Assembly: GCA_051453625.1 (NCBI GenBank) | Contig: JBOZIK010000001.1 | Coordinates: 111,938,683-112,002,682, forward strand | Direction of reading: 5' to 3' | Length of the DNA stretch: 64,000 bases | Origin: Welwitschia mirabilis | Lineage: Eukaryota; Gnetophyta; Gnetopsida; Welwitschiales | Notes under the pieces: generated by a model | Database searches by the model: none | Seen by the model: the letters and a program-made list of their open reading frames with translations, nothing else | What the model was told of the DNA's origin: nothing | Translations under genes and position numbers: made by a program | In this document: in pieces, positions 1 through 10,260 of the stretch | How positions within the stretch are numbered: position 1 is the first letter of the stretch | Layout: each line of letters begins with the position of its first letter

Positions 1-442
1 TATTAAACCCTATAAGTAAGTAATATATAACAAACATTTGCATAAAATTATAATACATGTGACTACCTCCTTTAAATTAAATATTGTAAAGTAAAATTAA
101 GCTTAAAATATAGATATTAGAAACCATGTATTTTTTGCTCAACATTCTCATGAAAATCCATTTTTAAAACATCAAATATAATGGTCCTTAGGTTGTGATG
201 TACTACTCTAGCTATTTTACATTTAAAACTTTCTTGAAATGTATGCATGAATAACTGTGGAAAATTATAATCATTTATGCTAGGAAGACTAGTAATAAAT
301 TAGAAATAGAAATAAAGAAATTCCTCTAATGTGAATTTAAAAGTTTCTTGTAGAATCATCATTTTCATGAATGTTACATAGAACTCATAAAGCACTATAT
401 CTATAATGATTTTCTACAGTTGCACTATCATTTTTCATCTAA
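1..442 (-). pseudogene. Redundant fragment of plant transposon-type protein
   Basis: This stretch repeats 1637-2080 with scattered substitutions and is cut by a 100-N gap at 443. Read on the minus strand it contains the same broken coding fragments as the longer copy, for example the 'HEFYVTFMK'-like block and the start of the hydrophobic segment. The next contig begins about 1.1 kb further along the same unit, so this looks like a redundant contig end rather than a second gene. No complete reading frame survives. Its assignment depends entirely on the longer copy next to it. Confidence 0.4.
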
Positions 443-542
443 NNNNNNNNNNNNNNNNNNNNNNNNNNNNNNNNNNNNNNNNNNNNNNNNNNNNNNNNNN
501 NNNNNNNNNNNNNNNNNNNNNNNNNNNNNNNNNNNNNNNNNN

Positions 543-2500
543 CCAAGTTCATACAAATGTCTAAATAGATTTATAATTTTCTCCTCTTTTTGAATAGTAT
601 AAAAACCCTACTTAATAAAAGTAGAGTCACTAGTATACTAATCTCTATGCCCTACATCATCACTGTCATCATCGCTATCATGACTAATGGAAGTCTGAAT
701 TGTATAAGAGGAGGATGATGTAGGTGGAGGAGTGTATCCTTTTTGTAATGGACTATATGATAACTCTTCATGATCTAATGAGGCTTATCTCCTCTTATGA
801 CTATACATCTAAGAGACGATGAAGGTTCTAAAAATATTGACTATAGTATTAATAGCAAAACTAGATCTAGAATATGAAGAAGTACTAAGCAGTAGAGCAT
901 GGATGGCTGGGGGTAATGATGATGAAGATGGAAAACATAGTGACGAGGGCATAGATTACTATGATAAATAGACAATGATAAAAAAGAATATGAAGGATAG
1001 TAAATAGGGATTTTTTGGCATGATCTATAAAATAGGAATGGATCGTCATTTAAATCATCAGATTATCATAGTTCTATTGTACTAGAAGCTAGTCCTCCTC
1101 ATAATCCTATGCTTTCTTCTCATTGAACTTAGATGCAACTAATTCCTATGACTTCTTTACCTTGTTTAACTCATAATATATGGCTTAAGTACTAGAGTCT
1201 TCTCTATCTCTAATTTTTCCTCTAAATCAAATCATGTGAAAGTCACTATGGTCTTCCAACTACTAGCTTACACCTCCCTTAGCTAGTTGTGTCTTTATGC
1301 CTTTTTAATAATAATAAATTCCTACTAATCTTTATAATCATATTTCCAATGGCATGTATACCCTTCCTTACTAATAAATAAATATGTGATTTTATAAATT
1401 TTGATGTATGAAATTATCTTTTGGAGGCCTTCTACTTATTATCATCTATTCACTGAATTAGAATACATCTCTTCTCACTGAACTCTAAGAATTACCTCTT
1501 TAACTATATTAAATTTACTATAGGTACTATACTACTAGCATTACTAATAATAATGCTAATGAAATATGGATGATCCAAATTTTGGCCTTTATAAAGGAAT
1601 GTGATAATGTTCATGAAGAGCATAAATTCAAGATTAATATTAAACCCTATAACTAAGTAATATATAACAAACATTTGCATAAAATTATAATAAATGTGAC
1701 TACCTCCTTTAACTTGAATATTGTAAAGTAAAATCAAGCTTAAAATAGAGATATTAGAAACCATGTATTTTTTGCTTAACACTCTTATGAAAATCCATTT
1801 TGGAGTCATCAAATATAATGGTCCTTAGGTTGTGATGTACTACTCTAGCTATTTTACATTTAAAACTTTCTTGAAATGTATGCTTGAACAACAGAGGAAA
1901 ATTAGAATCATGTATGCTAATAATACTATTAATAAATTAGAAATAGAAATAGAGAAGTTTCTGTAATTTACATTTAAAAGTTTCTGGTAGAATCATCATT
2001 TTCATGAATGTTACATAGAACTCATGAAGCACTAGATCTAGAATGATTTTCTATAGTTGCACTATCATTTTTTACCTAAGATGAAAGAACTAGACTAAAA
2101 TCTAATCCTTTTTATGATTCTAAAAGCTTAATGTTCTTTCTATAGTAATAGAATTTTTGATCCATGATTTGAACATTATCTGAGGTAATTCATGATCAAA
2201 ATGAGGCTTATACTAAGATACCTATAGTTCTTAAGTAGTCTTCTTACTTCTAGTTGAGTTGAAGGCCTTTATTCTTATCATTCTTAAGAAACATAATGAT
2301 AAGCAAGTAAATATATAAATAAAACTAATAGAAGTACCTAAAAATATGCACCTATAAAAGATATCCATCTATTCTTACTTGATATAAAGAATTCTGCCAA
2401 AACAACTCATGTAGCTAGAGAAATCAAAGGGGAAAAAACTTTTGAACATATTGATAGGGACACCCATTAAGTGAAGGAGTGAATATGATAGTTGGTGCTT
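543..2500 (-). pseudogene. Degenerate plant 'putative transposon protein' (PF20167-like)
   Basis: Minus-strand fragments in shifting frames together resemble the plant-specific 'putative plant transposon protein' domain, which occurs in proteins carried by plant mobile elements and has no established catalytic role. From the N-terminal side: 'HEFYVTFMK' (about 2000-2030) matches the family's FYAN-type block. An open 102-codon piece at 1504-1812 contains 'VKGGSHIYYNFMQMFVIYY' followed by a second hydrophobic stretch. A Ser/Asp-rich tail with 'SHDSDDDSDD' lies near 640-720. Stops and frameshifts occur between all pieces, so it is a pseudogene. Its strand matches the copia element on its right, but I see no linking frame. 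The family assignment is recalled from sequence character, not from a search, and is moderate at best. Confidence 0.42.
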
Positions 2501-3090
2501 ACTTATCACTTAAAAAGGACACTAAATCCTAGTTTGACATGGTTTTTTATTTGTAAAATCATAGTATTAAATAAATCTAACACCTTTTAAGATGTCCAAA
2601 ATGAAAATAATAGACATCTACAACTTAGAAATATGTCTACCTATTAAAATTTAGAATGTTACCTAGAAGTAACAAAGATGTTTACTACTTTAAAAATATC
2701 AAAAATGAAAAAATAAGATGTCTACCTATTTGAAAGACATCTGTCTTGATTTGCTGACTATTGATAGTTAAAGATGTCTATACCATTAAATATGTCTTTA
2801 CTGTAAACATCTATAGATTGAAATATATCTTTGTCATAGACATTTACAACCATGAAAGAAATCTACACTGCATTCTTAAAAACTTTTAAATTTATACTAT
2901 TGATTGCATTATTAGAAAATTTTATCTTAAAAAGACAATATTAAAAGAAATGTAAGATAATTATATTAATAGCAAAACTTCCTTAAAAATCAAAATTGTT
3001 ATACAAGAAAAACTTTAAGTACCTACTTCTCCTATCTTAACTTATAAAAAATAACATAAGTAATTTACTAAGTTAACTTAAAAAAATTAT
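2501..3090 (-). mobile_element. 3' noncoding region or 3' LTR of copia element
   Basis: This AT-rich noncoding DNA lies immediately downstream of the RNase H end of the minus-strand copia element, where a 3' noncoding region, PPT and LTR are expected. I could not place TG...CA ends or a PPT, and no matching 5' LTR is seen to the right of the integrase. The notable content is a cluster of short palindrome-derived 8-mers at 2589-2850, annotated separately. The segment is repeated as 3973-4690 after the gap at 3873-3972 with about 10 % substitutions and few indels. Confidence 0.5.
2589..2850. repeat. Array of decayed AGACGTCT palindromes
   Basis: About ten copies of AGATGTCT or its reverse complement AGACATCT, or one-base variants, occur within roughly 260 bases. 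Examples are TAGACATCTA (2611-2620), AAGATGTCTAC (2715-2725), AAAGACATCTGTCT (about 2734) and AAGATGTCTA (2771-2780). The two 8-mers are exactly the two products expected when the CpG of the palindrome AGACGTCT deaminates on one strand or the other. I infer that the ancestral array was made of identical palindromes of the type TAGACGTCTA. The region lies in the noncoding 3' part of the copia element. Confidence 0.6.
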
Positions 3091-3597
3091 TACATACTAA
3101 TTTATGTGATTGGATAAGCCCTAATTCCTTGAAGAACCTTTTTTCACTCAATGACTTAGTGAATACGTCAGTTAGTTCATCTTCTATCTTTATATATTAT
3201 AATGCAATATCTCTATTTTATCTAACCTTAATGTGCTTTAAATAAAATCATGTCTAGACTTAATGTGCTTTATTCTAAAATTCTAAATAAGATTCTTGAA
3301 TATGTTTATTTTACTCTTATTATCATAATAGATTGAAATGTTCTTCAATTTTAGTCTAAAACCCTTTAAGATTTGCTTCATCTAGAGAGCTTATGCATAA
3401 AAACTTTTAGTAATGTCCATATCTTTAATACTTAAGATAGAATTTGAATTCTTATTCTTGCTAAACCATTAGATTAAACATTATCCTAATATTTGATAAC
3501 CTCTACTTGTGTTTATTCTATAATCCTTATAACTTGTCCAATCTAAATCATCATATCTAAGTAGATTAAGGTAAGAGTCCTTTAAGTACTATAGGCC
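3091..3597 (-). pseudogene. Ty1/copia (SIRE-type) RNase H domain, broken
   Basis: This is the C-terminal RNase H domain of a copia Pol polyprotein, which would degrade the RNA strand of the RNA-DNA hybrid during reverse transcription. The minus strand gives 'ISIYYDNKSKINI' (about 3305-3345; family form CDNTSAINISKNP), then 'RIKHIKSRHDFI' (family form RTKHIEIRHHFI), and 'DELTDVFTKSLS' (about 3145-3185; family form DQLADIFTKPL) close to the end of Pol. Stops interrupt it, for instance between 'IFKNLI' and 'NFRIKH'. It continues without a gap into the RT tail on its right. The catalytic D of the DN motif is still present. Confidence 0.8.
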
Positions 3598-3872
3598 TTA
3601 ATTAGTAGTATCTTTTAAATAATAAAATATTCTTTTAATAGTAGTAACATATGGATCTTTAGGATCACTTTGATGATAAGCACAAATACCTATACTCAAC
3701 AAAATATTAGGTTCACTAACAACAAGATGTAGTACACTAGTAATCATACCTATGGATAGTTTTTTATTAATCTTCTCATCATGTTCATGTTTGTCCAATT
3801 TTATGCCTTGGTGCATAGTTGATATATTTTTCTTTACAATCCTATAACCCATATCTGACTAATAAATTCTTA
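3598..3872 (-). pseudogene. Ty1/copia (SIRE-type) RT C-terminal part
   Basis: An open minus-strand stretch (3598-3852) carries the block that links RT to RNase H in plant copia elements. It runs 'SIKLDKDE'-like ('GIKLDKHEHDEK'), 'LSIGMITSVLHLVVSEPNI' (family form YRGMIGSLLYLTASRPDI), then 'KRIFYYLKDTTN' (family form KRILRYLKGT). The pattern fits the SIRE branch best. The open part is an internal fragment of Pol, so its first methionine is not a real start. The fragment is cut at 3873 by a 100-N gap, and the same region is repeated at 5160-5469. Confidence 0.82.
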
Positions 3873-3972
3873 NNNNNNNNNNNNNNNNNNNNNNNNNNNN
3901 NNNNNNNNNNNNNNNNNNNNNNNNNNNNNNNNNNNNNNNNNNNNNNNNNNNNNNNNNNNNNNNNNNNNNNNN

Positions 3973-4690
3973 AAATTCATGTAGCTATAGAAATCAAAGG
4001 GGCAAAAACTTTTAAACATATTGATAGGAACACCCATTAAGTGGATGAGTGAATACAATAGTTGGTGGTTACTTATCACTTAAAAAGGGTCCTAAATCCT
4101 AGTTTGACATGGTTTTTAATTTGTAAATTCATAGTATTAAATAAATCTAACACCTTACAAGATGTATAAAATGAAAATAATAGACATCTATAACTTAGAA
4201 ATATATCTACTTGTTAAAATTTAGAATGTTACCTAGAAGTAAAAAAGATGTTTACTACTTTAAAAATATTAAAAATGAAAAAATAAGATGTCTACCTTTT
4301 TGAACGACATTTGTTTTAATTTGCTAACTATTGATAGTTAAAGATGTCTATACCAAGAAATATGTCTTTACTGTAAACATCTATAGATTGAAATATAACT
4401 TTGTCATAGACATTTAGAACTTTGAAAGAAATCTACACTACATTCTTAAAAACTTTTAAATTTATACTATTTATTGCAATGTTAGAAAATTTTATCTTAA
4501 AAAGATAAGATTAAAAGAAATGTAAGATAATTATATTAATAACAAAACTTCCTTATAAAATCAAAATTTTTATACAAGATAAACTTTAAGTACCAACTTC
4601 TCCTATCTCAACTCATAAAAAATAACATAAGTAATTTGCTAAGTTGACATTAAAAAACAATTACATACTAATTTATGTGATTTCATAAGC
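3973..4690 (-). repeat. Second version of copia 3' noncoding region
   Basis: Sequence from 3973 restarts at the equivalent of about 2403 and repeats the copia 3' noncoding region, including the array of AGATGTCT/AGACATCT 8-mers (4165-4430). Differences from the first version are mostly single-base substitutions, about one in ten by eye, with few indels. No coding content is seen. It is most simply a redundant contig end from another haplotype or copy. Confidence 0.6.
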
Positions 4691-5469
4691 CCTAATTCCC
4701 ATGTTATGGAAGAGCCTGAAGAACCTTTTTTCACTCAATGCTTAGTGAATACATCAGTTAGTTCATCTTCTATTTTTATATATTGCAATGCAATATTCCT
4801 ATTTTGTCTAACCTTAATGTGCTTTAAAGCAAATCATGTCTAAACTTAATGTGCTTTATTCTAAAATGCTAAATAAGATTCTTAAATATGTTGATTTTAC
4901 TCTTATTATCATAATAGATTAAAATATTATTTGATTTTAGTCTAAAACCCTGTAAGATTTGCTTCATATAGAGAACTTATGCATAAAAACTTTTAGTAAT
5001 ATCCATAGCTTCAATAGTTGAAAGAGAAGTTGAATTCTCATTCTTGATAAACCATTAGATAAACATTATCCTAATAGTTAATAACCTCTACTTGTGTTTC
5101 TTCTATAATCCTTGTAACTTGTCTAATTTAAATCATCATGTCCAACTAGATTAAGGCAAGAGTCCTTTAATTACTATAGGCCTTAATTAGTAGTATCTTT
5201 TAAATAATGAAATATTCTTTTAATAGTAGTAACATATGACTCTTTAGGATCACTTTGATAATAAGCATAAATACCTACACTCAACAAAATATTAGGTTCA
5301 CTAGAAATAAGTGAAGTACACTACTAATCATACCTATGAATAGCTTTTTATTAAACTTCTTATCATACTCATGTTTGTCCAATTTTATGCCTTGATGCAT
5401 AGTTGATAGCTTTTTATTTATAATTTGGCAACCCATATCTAGCTAATAAATTCTTAATATACTTAGTTC
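4691..5469 (-). pseudogene. Second version of copia RNase H and RT tail
   Basis: This repeats 3091-3872. The RNase H blocks and the RT-RNase H linker (about 5160-5440) are recognisable but carry a different set of stops and frameshifts from the first version. It extends about 20 bases further into RT before the gap at 5470-5569. Because both versions flank gaps, I treat them as the same locus represented twice, not as two genes. Confidence 0.72.
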
Positions 5470-5569
5470 NNNNNNNNNNNNNNNNNNNNNNNNNNNNNNN
5501 NNNNNNNNNNNNNNNNNNNNNNNNNNNNNNNNNNNNNNNNNNNNNNNNNNNNNNNNNNNNNNNNNNNNN

Positions 5570-6388
5570 TAAATTCTTGATATACTTAGTTCAAGAAATG
5601 GACATATCTTATCTATATTACATAACTTGTAGACCTAATAAGTTGCTTATTTATTCCATGTGTCTCATATCAAATTCATCATACATGATCTTGAAAAGTG
5701 TATTACATAATAATTTATTAGTAGCATAAAATATTATGCCATCTACATAAATTTGCATAATACTAAGATTTTTACCATCTATTTTTATAAATAAGAGACA
5801 TCATATGTATCTCTTTAGATTCCATTCTCTGTTAGATGACTAAAAGCCTTTCATAATAAGATCTAAAAGCTTTATTAAGTTCATATAGAGTTATTTTTAG
5901 CTTGTAAACATAATATAATTATGAGACTTATTAAAACCTTTAGGTTTCTAAATATATATCTCTTCTTGTAGTACTCTTTTTAAGATAGCACTCTTAACAT
6001 TCATATACTAGAGCTTAAAATCCTTGACATATAAATGCTAGAATCATTCTTATTAATTCTCTATGTGATACTAGTACAAAGGTCTTTTTGAAGTTAAACC
6101 TTTCTTAGTGGTTGTATCCTAATGCTAGAAATCTAGCTTTATTTTTAATAGAATTTTAATTTTTATTTATCTTATTTATAAATATCCATTTTACTTTTAT
6201 TACTAATCTTTTTGATAATCTTTCAAATTGGTTCAACTATTATTTATCATCCAATGTTCATCACCTTATACCTTGTTGATGTTATTAGGTCCCATCTAAG
6301 AGATGTAGGCTATAAATCCATAAAACTTCTTAGTATGACTTCTTGTTTATAGATCATCATATGAACTACCAATTATGTTGCTAGTTGA
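5570..6388 (-). pseudogene. Ty1/copia (SIRE-type) reverse transcriptase core
   Basis: RNA-dependent DNA polymerase of the copia element. The minus strand reads, in order: 'VKWIFINKINKN' (about 6150-6190; family form TKWIFKNKLNENG); 'NKARFLALGYNH' (family form NKARLVCQGYNQ); a decayed 'YQMDVKSAFLNG' block; and the palm motif 'QIYVDGIIFYATNKLLC' (about 5700-5750). The YVDD catalytic box (5738-5749) reads YVDG, so the second metal-binding Asp is lost. 'TNKLLC' after it (family form TNQNLC) supports the SIRE branch. Several CAA/CAG positions are now stops. The enzyme is certainly inactive. Confidence 0.85.
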
Positions 6389-6488
6389 NNNNNNNNNNNN
6401 NNNNNNNNNNNNNNNNNNNNNNNNNNNNNNNNNNNNNNNNNNNNNNNNNNNNNNNNNNNNNNNNNNNNNNNNNNNNNNNNNNNNNNNN

Positions 6489-6960
6489 CTTTAGGTTTCT
6501 AAATATATATCTCTTCTTGTGGTACTATTTTTAAGAGAGCACTCTTAACATTCATATACTAGAGCTTGAAATCCCTGACATATGTAAATGCTAGAATCAT
6601 CTTGATTAATTCTCTAGTGATACTAGTAAAAAGGTCTTTTTGAAATTAAACCTTTCTTAGTGGTTATATCCTATTGCTGGAAATATAACTTTATTTTTAA
6701 TAACATTTTAATTTTTTTTAATCTTATTTATAAATATCCATTTCACTTCTATTACTAATCTGTCTGATAACCTTTCAAATTGGTTCAAATCTTCTTACAT
6801 ATCTATCATCTAATGTTCATCCCCTTATACCTCATTGTTGTTATTAGGTTAAGAGATGTAGGATATAAATCCATAAAACTTCTTAGTATTACTTATTGTT
6901 TATAGATCATAATATGAATACCAATTATGTTGCTAGTTGAATAATGCCTTTTTAGTACAA
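6489..6960 (-). pseudogene. Second version of copia RT N-terminal part
   Basis: This repeats about 5936-6388 after the gap at 6389-6488 and then continues into sequence not seen before. The same 'KWIF..NK' and 'NKA' blocks are present with different point changes. It adds the region N-terminal to the RT core, which lies between RT and integrase in copia Pol. No open frame remains. Confidence 0.7.
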
Positions 6961-7399
6961 TCATTTGCAAGGAGTTTTTTTTTTTTTTCCAATTTTTTAG
7001 ATTCCTCTTTCTTCTCATCATCACTATCTAGTCGTACAAGTAGGTTGTTAATAGTGTGTTCAAGTTATATCGGTACATAATCATCTTGCACACAAAAACA
7101 TGTTAAGTCTTTTTCATTAATTTTAACATTTATAGTTTCATATATCACTCATGTTATTTTGTTAGTTACTCTATAGGATTTAATAAGCATTGAATATTAT
7201 AGAATAATTCCTTTGTCAACCTAATAATAAAAGTTTCTAATTTGGTTATTTTGTTAAGGATAAAAAACTTTTAAGCCAAAAACATAAAATTAACCTATTA
7301 AAGGATTCATATTAGACCACAGTTCATATAGAGTTTTATAAGTGAAAAATATTATTAGAAATCTATTTGAGACATAACAAATTGTTTTAATGGCTTTTG
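6961..7399 (-). other. Copia Pol linker region, unrecognised
   Basis: This lies between the RT start and the integrase core of the minus-strand copia element, where a poorly conserved linker is normal. It holds a poly-T run at about 6976-6988 and no open frame. I recognise nothing specific in it. Confidence 0.4.
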
Positions 7400-8242
7400 C
7401 CTAAAAATAATAAAGAACTTATTGATCATGCATCATTTTCCTTGTCATCTCATTTAATACCTAGTTCTTCCATTTAACTACTTTGTTTTATTATGGTATT
7501 CTTGGAGCTATGAATTAATTAAGTATGCTAAATTACTCACAAAAATTCTTGAACCTTACATTATTAAGTTCTGTACTATTGTTGCTCCTTATTTATTTAA
7601 TCCTATAATTTTTCTAAGTTCATAATCTAAGAGACAACTTATAAAAGATATCAAAGGCCTCATCCTTATGTGTAAGAAATGCCACCCATGTAAAACAAGA
7701 ATAATCATTAATAGTAGTTAAATAATTTTTTTTCTTACTAAAATTTCTAATAGTAAAAATACTAAAAATATCAAGATGTAGAAGACCTAGTGGTAGAAAT
7801 ATAATTTTTCTTATCAAAACTTACTAATAAGTCTTGGGATTAAGGTTATTTATACAGATTTATGTAGTAAATCTAGATAAAAATATGGAATAATGTGCAT
7901 TATTATAAGATTAATCTCATAGAACTTATCATAAATAGATTTTATTCAAGGGGAGGCCTTAAAGAATCTGATTTTATTTGAAGTAGTAAGTTTATTTAAA
8001 TTTTTTTTTTAGATCATTGAAAATGACTCTCTTATAGGAACTAATGCTTCTACAAGACTTGTAAAGAATAGTTCTTAGAATAACATAGTGATTTATTAAT
8101 TTATCTAGCTACATATATACATAAAATACAAGATTAGAGATGTTTGTAACATTAGAAAAGTAGTAAACTAAAGCTAGATAACACTAATTTCTAAGCATTG
8201 TTATATTCTAATATCTACCCAGCAATAGATATAGGAGCAAGA
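7400..8242 (-). pseudogene. Ty1/copia integrase core, broken
   Basis: DDE integrase of the copia element, which would insert the cDNA into the genome. The minus strand shows 'GLLHLDIFSIF' (about 7745-7785; family form HMDLFGP, holding the first catalytic Asp, intact) and 'NDYSCFTWVAFLTHKDEAF' (family form VDDFSRFTWVLFLAHKDEAF). Further on, at 7430-7500, are remnants of the 'APRTPQQNGVVERKNRT' block. There QQ has become two stops, and the catalytic Glu codon is AAA (7473-7475), giving 'VVKWKN'. 'ICYVSNRF' and 'KTLYELW' follow (about 7330-7400). All these changes are C-to-T or G-to-A on one strand. The part above about 7900 (the N-terminal side) is not recognisable. Confidence 0.82.
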
Positions 8243-8342
8243 NNNNNNNNNNNNNNNNNNNNNNNNNNNNNNNNNNNNNNNNNNNNNNNNNNNNNNNNNN
8301 NNNNNNNNNNNNNNNNNNNNNNNNNNNNNNNNNNNNNNNNNN

Positions 8343-9080
8343 TTATGGTATTCTGAGAGCAATGAATTAATGAAGTATGCTAAATTACTCACAAAAATTC
8401 TTGAACCTTACATTCTTATGTTCTATACTATTTTTATCCTTATTTATTTAACCCTATAACTTTTCTAAGTTCATAATCTGAGAGACAACTTACAAAAGAT
8501 GTCAAAGGCCTCATCCTTATGTATAAGGAAGGCCACCCATGTAAAACAAGAATAATCATTAATAGTAGTTAAATAATATTTTTTCTTACCAAAACTTCTT
8601 AATAGAAAAAAAATTAACAATATCGAGATGTAGAATACCCAATGATAGAAATATAATTTTTCTTATCAAAACTTACTAATAAGTCTTGGAATTAAGGTTA
8701 TTTATACAGAGTTATGTAGTAAATCTAGATAAAAATATGAAACAATGTGCATTGTTATATGATTAATCTCATAGAATTTATCATAAATAGATTTTATTTA
8801 AGGGGAGGACTTAAAGAATCTAATTTTATTTGAAGTTTATTTAAATTTATTTTTTAGATCACTGAAAATGACTCTCTTATAGGAACTAATGCTTCTACAA
8901 GACTTGTAAAGATTAGTTCTTAGAATAACATAGTGATTTATTAATTTATCTAACTAAATATATACATAAAATACAATATTAAAGAGGTTTGAAACATTAG
9001 AAAAGTAGTAAACTAATGCTAGATAGCACTAATTTGTAAACATTATTGTATTCTAATATCTACTCAGCAATAGATATAGG
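8343..9080 (-). pseudogene. Second version of copia integrase region
   Basis: This repeats 7491-8242 after the gap at 8243-8342, with about 7-8 % substitutions, mostly transitions. The 'THKDEAF'-type block is at about 8500-8540. It continues to about 9080 into the poorly conserved upstream part. No gag or PBS for the copia element can be identified to the right, so its 5' end is missing or unrecognisable. Confidence 0.65.
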
Positions 9081-10260
9081 AGCAAGATAAGAAGCATTAT
9101 TTCTGCACAATACTTTTTATCATGTATAAAAAAGTAAAATAGAATTTTAACAAATAATATTTATTCTAAGAAATAACATTTTAGTTTCACAATATGTAAT
9201 AAATGCTAAAGTAAAATCATAATATGAACATACTACTTTTAGAAATTTAATGCTGTTAATATGATAAATGAAATGATTACAACTAGTATTTCCTTTGTAT
9301 GTCATTGCTGAAATGAAGAGGAGTAATTAAATGTTGATTTGAAGAATTTCTAACATTTCGAGATGTTATGCAAAGTGTGTTAAAAGATCTTATAGTGGTA
9401 CTTCTAGGTTGTATTTATACTAGTCTTTACGTAGCCAGAGAGAGGACACTTATATAAGAATGAATAACAACTCCTCTTATATTAAGGAAGTACATTGTCA
9501 AATGATATGCTTGAATTTAGAGGAGTTAGAATAGATTTTACCTCCATTTACAATGTGGAATTCACATGTGATGAGATCACTTTTCTTCCTTCTTGCCTTA
9601 TTGTTCTCGATTTATAGCTATTGTGACACTTATTGTTATGATTCATGGGTACATAAACTTACAAAAAAATAATGTTATTTTTATTAATTACTAAGTTAAG
9701 CACTATAATACATATTTAATTCTAAATTTTAATTCTGAAGTAATGANNNNNNNNNNNNNNNNNNNNNNNNNNNNNNNNNNNNNNNNNNNNNNNNNNNNNN
9801 NNNNNNNNNNNNNNNNNNNNNNNNNNNNNNNNNNNNNNNNNNNNNNATACTACTTTTAGAAATATAATGCTTTTAATATGATAAATAAAATGATTACAAC
9901 TAGTATTTCATTTGTATGTCATAGCTGAAATGAAGAGGAGTACTTCAATGTTGATTTAAGGCTTTCTACCATTCCGAGATGTTATGAAAAGTACGTCAAA
10001 AGATCTTATAATGATATTTCAAGGTTGTATTTATACTAGTCTTTAAGTAGTCAAAGAGAGGACACTTATATAAGTATGAATAACAACTCCTTCTTGCCTT
10101 GTTGTTCTTGATTTATAGCTGTTTTAACACTTGTTATTATGATTCATGGGTATATAAACTTGCAAAAAAATAATGTTATTTTTATTAATTGCTAAGTTAT
10201 GCACTATAATACATATTTAATTCTAAATTTTAATTTTGAAGTAATGCCTAAATATAAAAG
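9081..10260. other. AT-rich noncoding DNA with a conserved TATA-like site
   Basis: No protein motif is recognised. The segment 9226-9746 is repeated at 9847-10240 across the gap at 9747-9846. Both versions keep a minus-strand TATAAATAC (9411-9419 and 10027-10035), followed on that strand by about 100 bases of moderately GC-richer sequence. This could be the promoter of the missing copia 5' LTR, since that element reads leftwards, but the segment does not resemble the copia 3' noncoding region. The assignment stays open. Confidence 0.3.
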
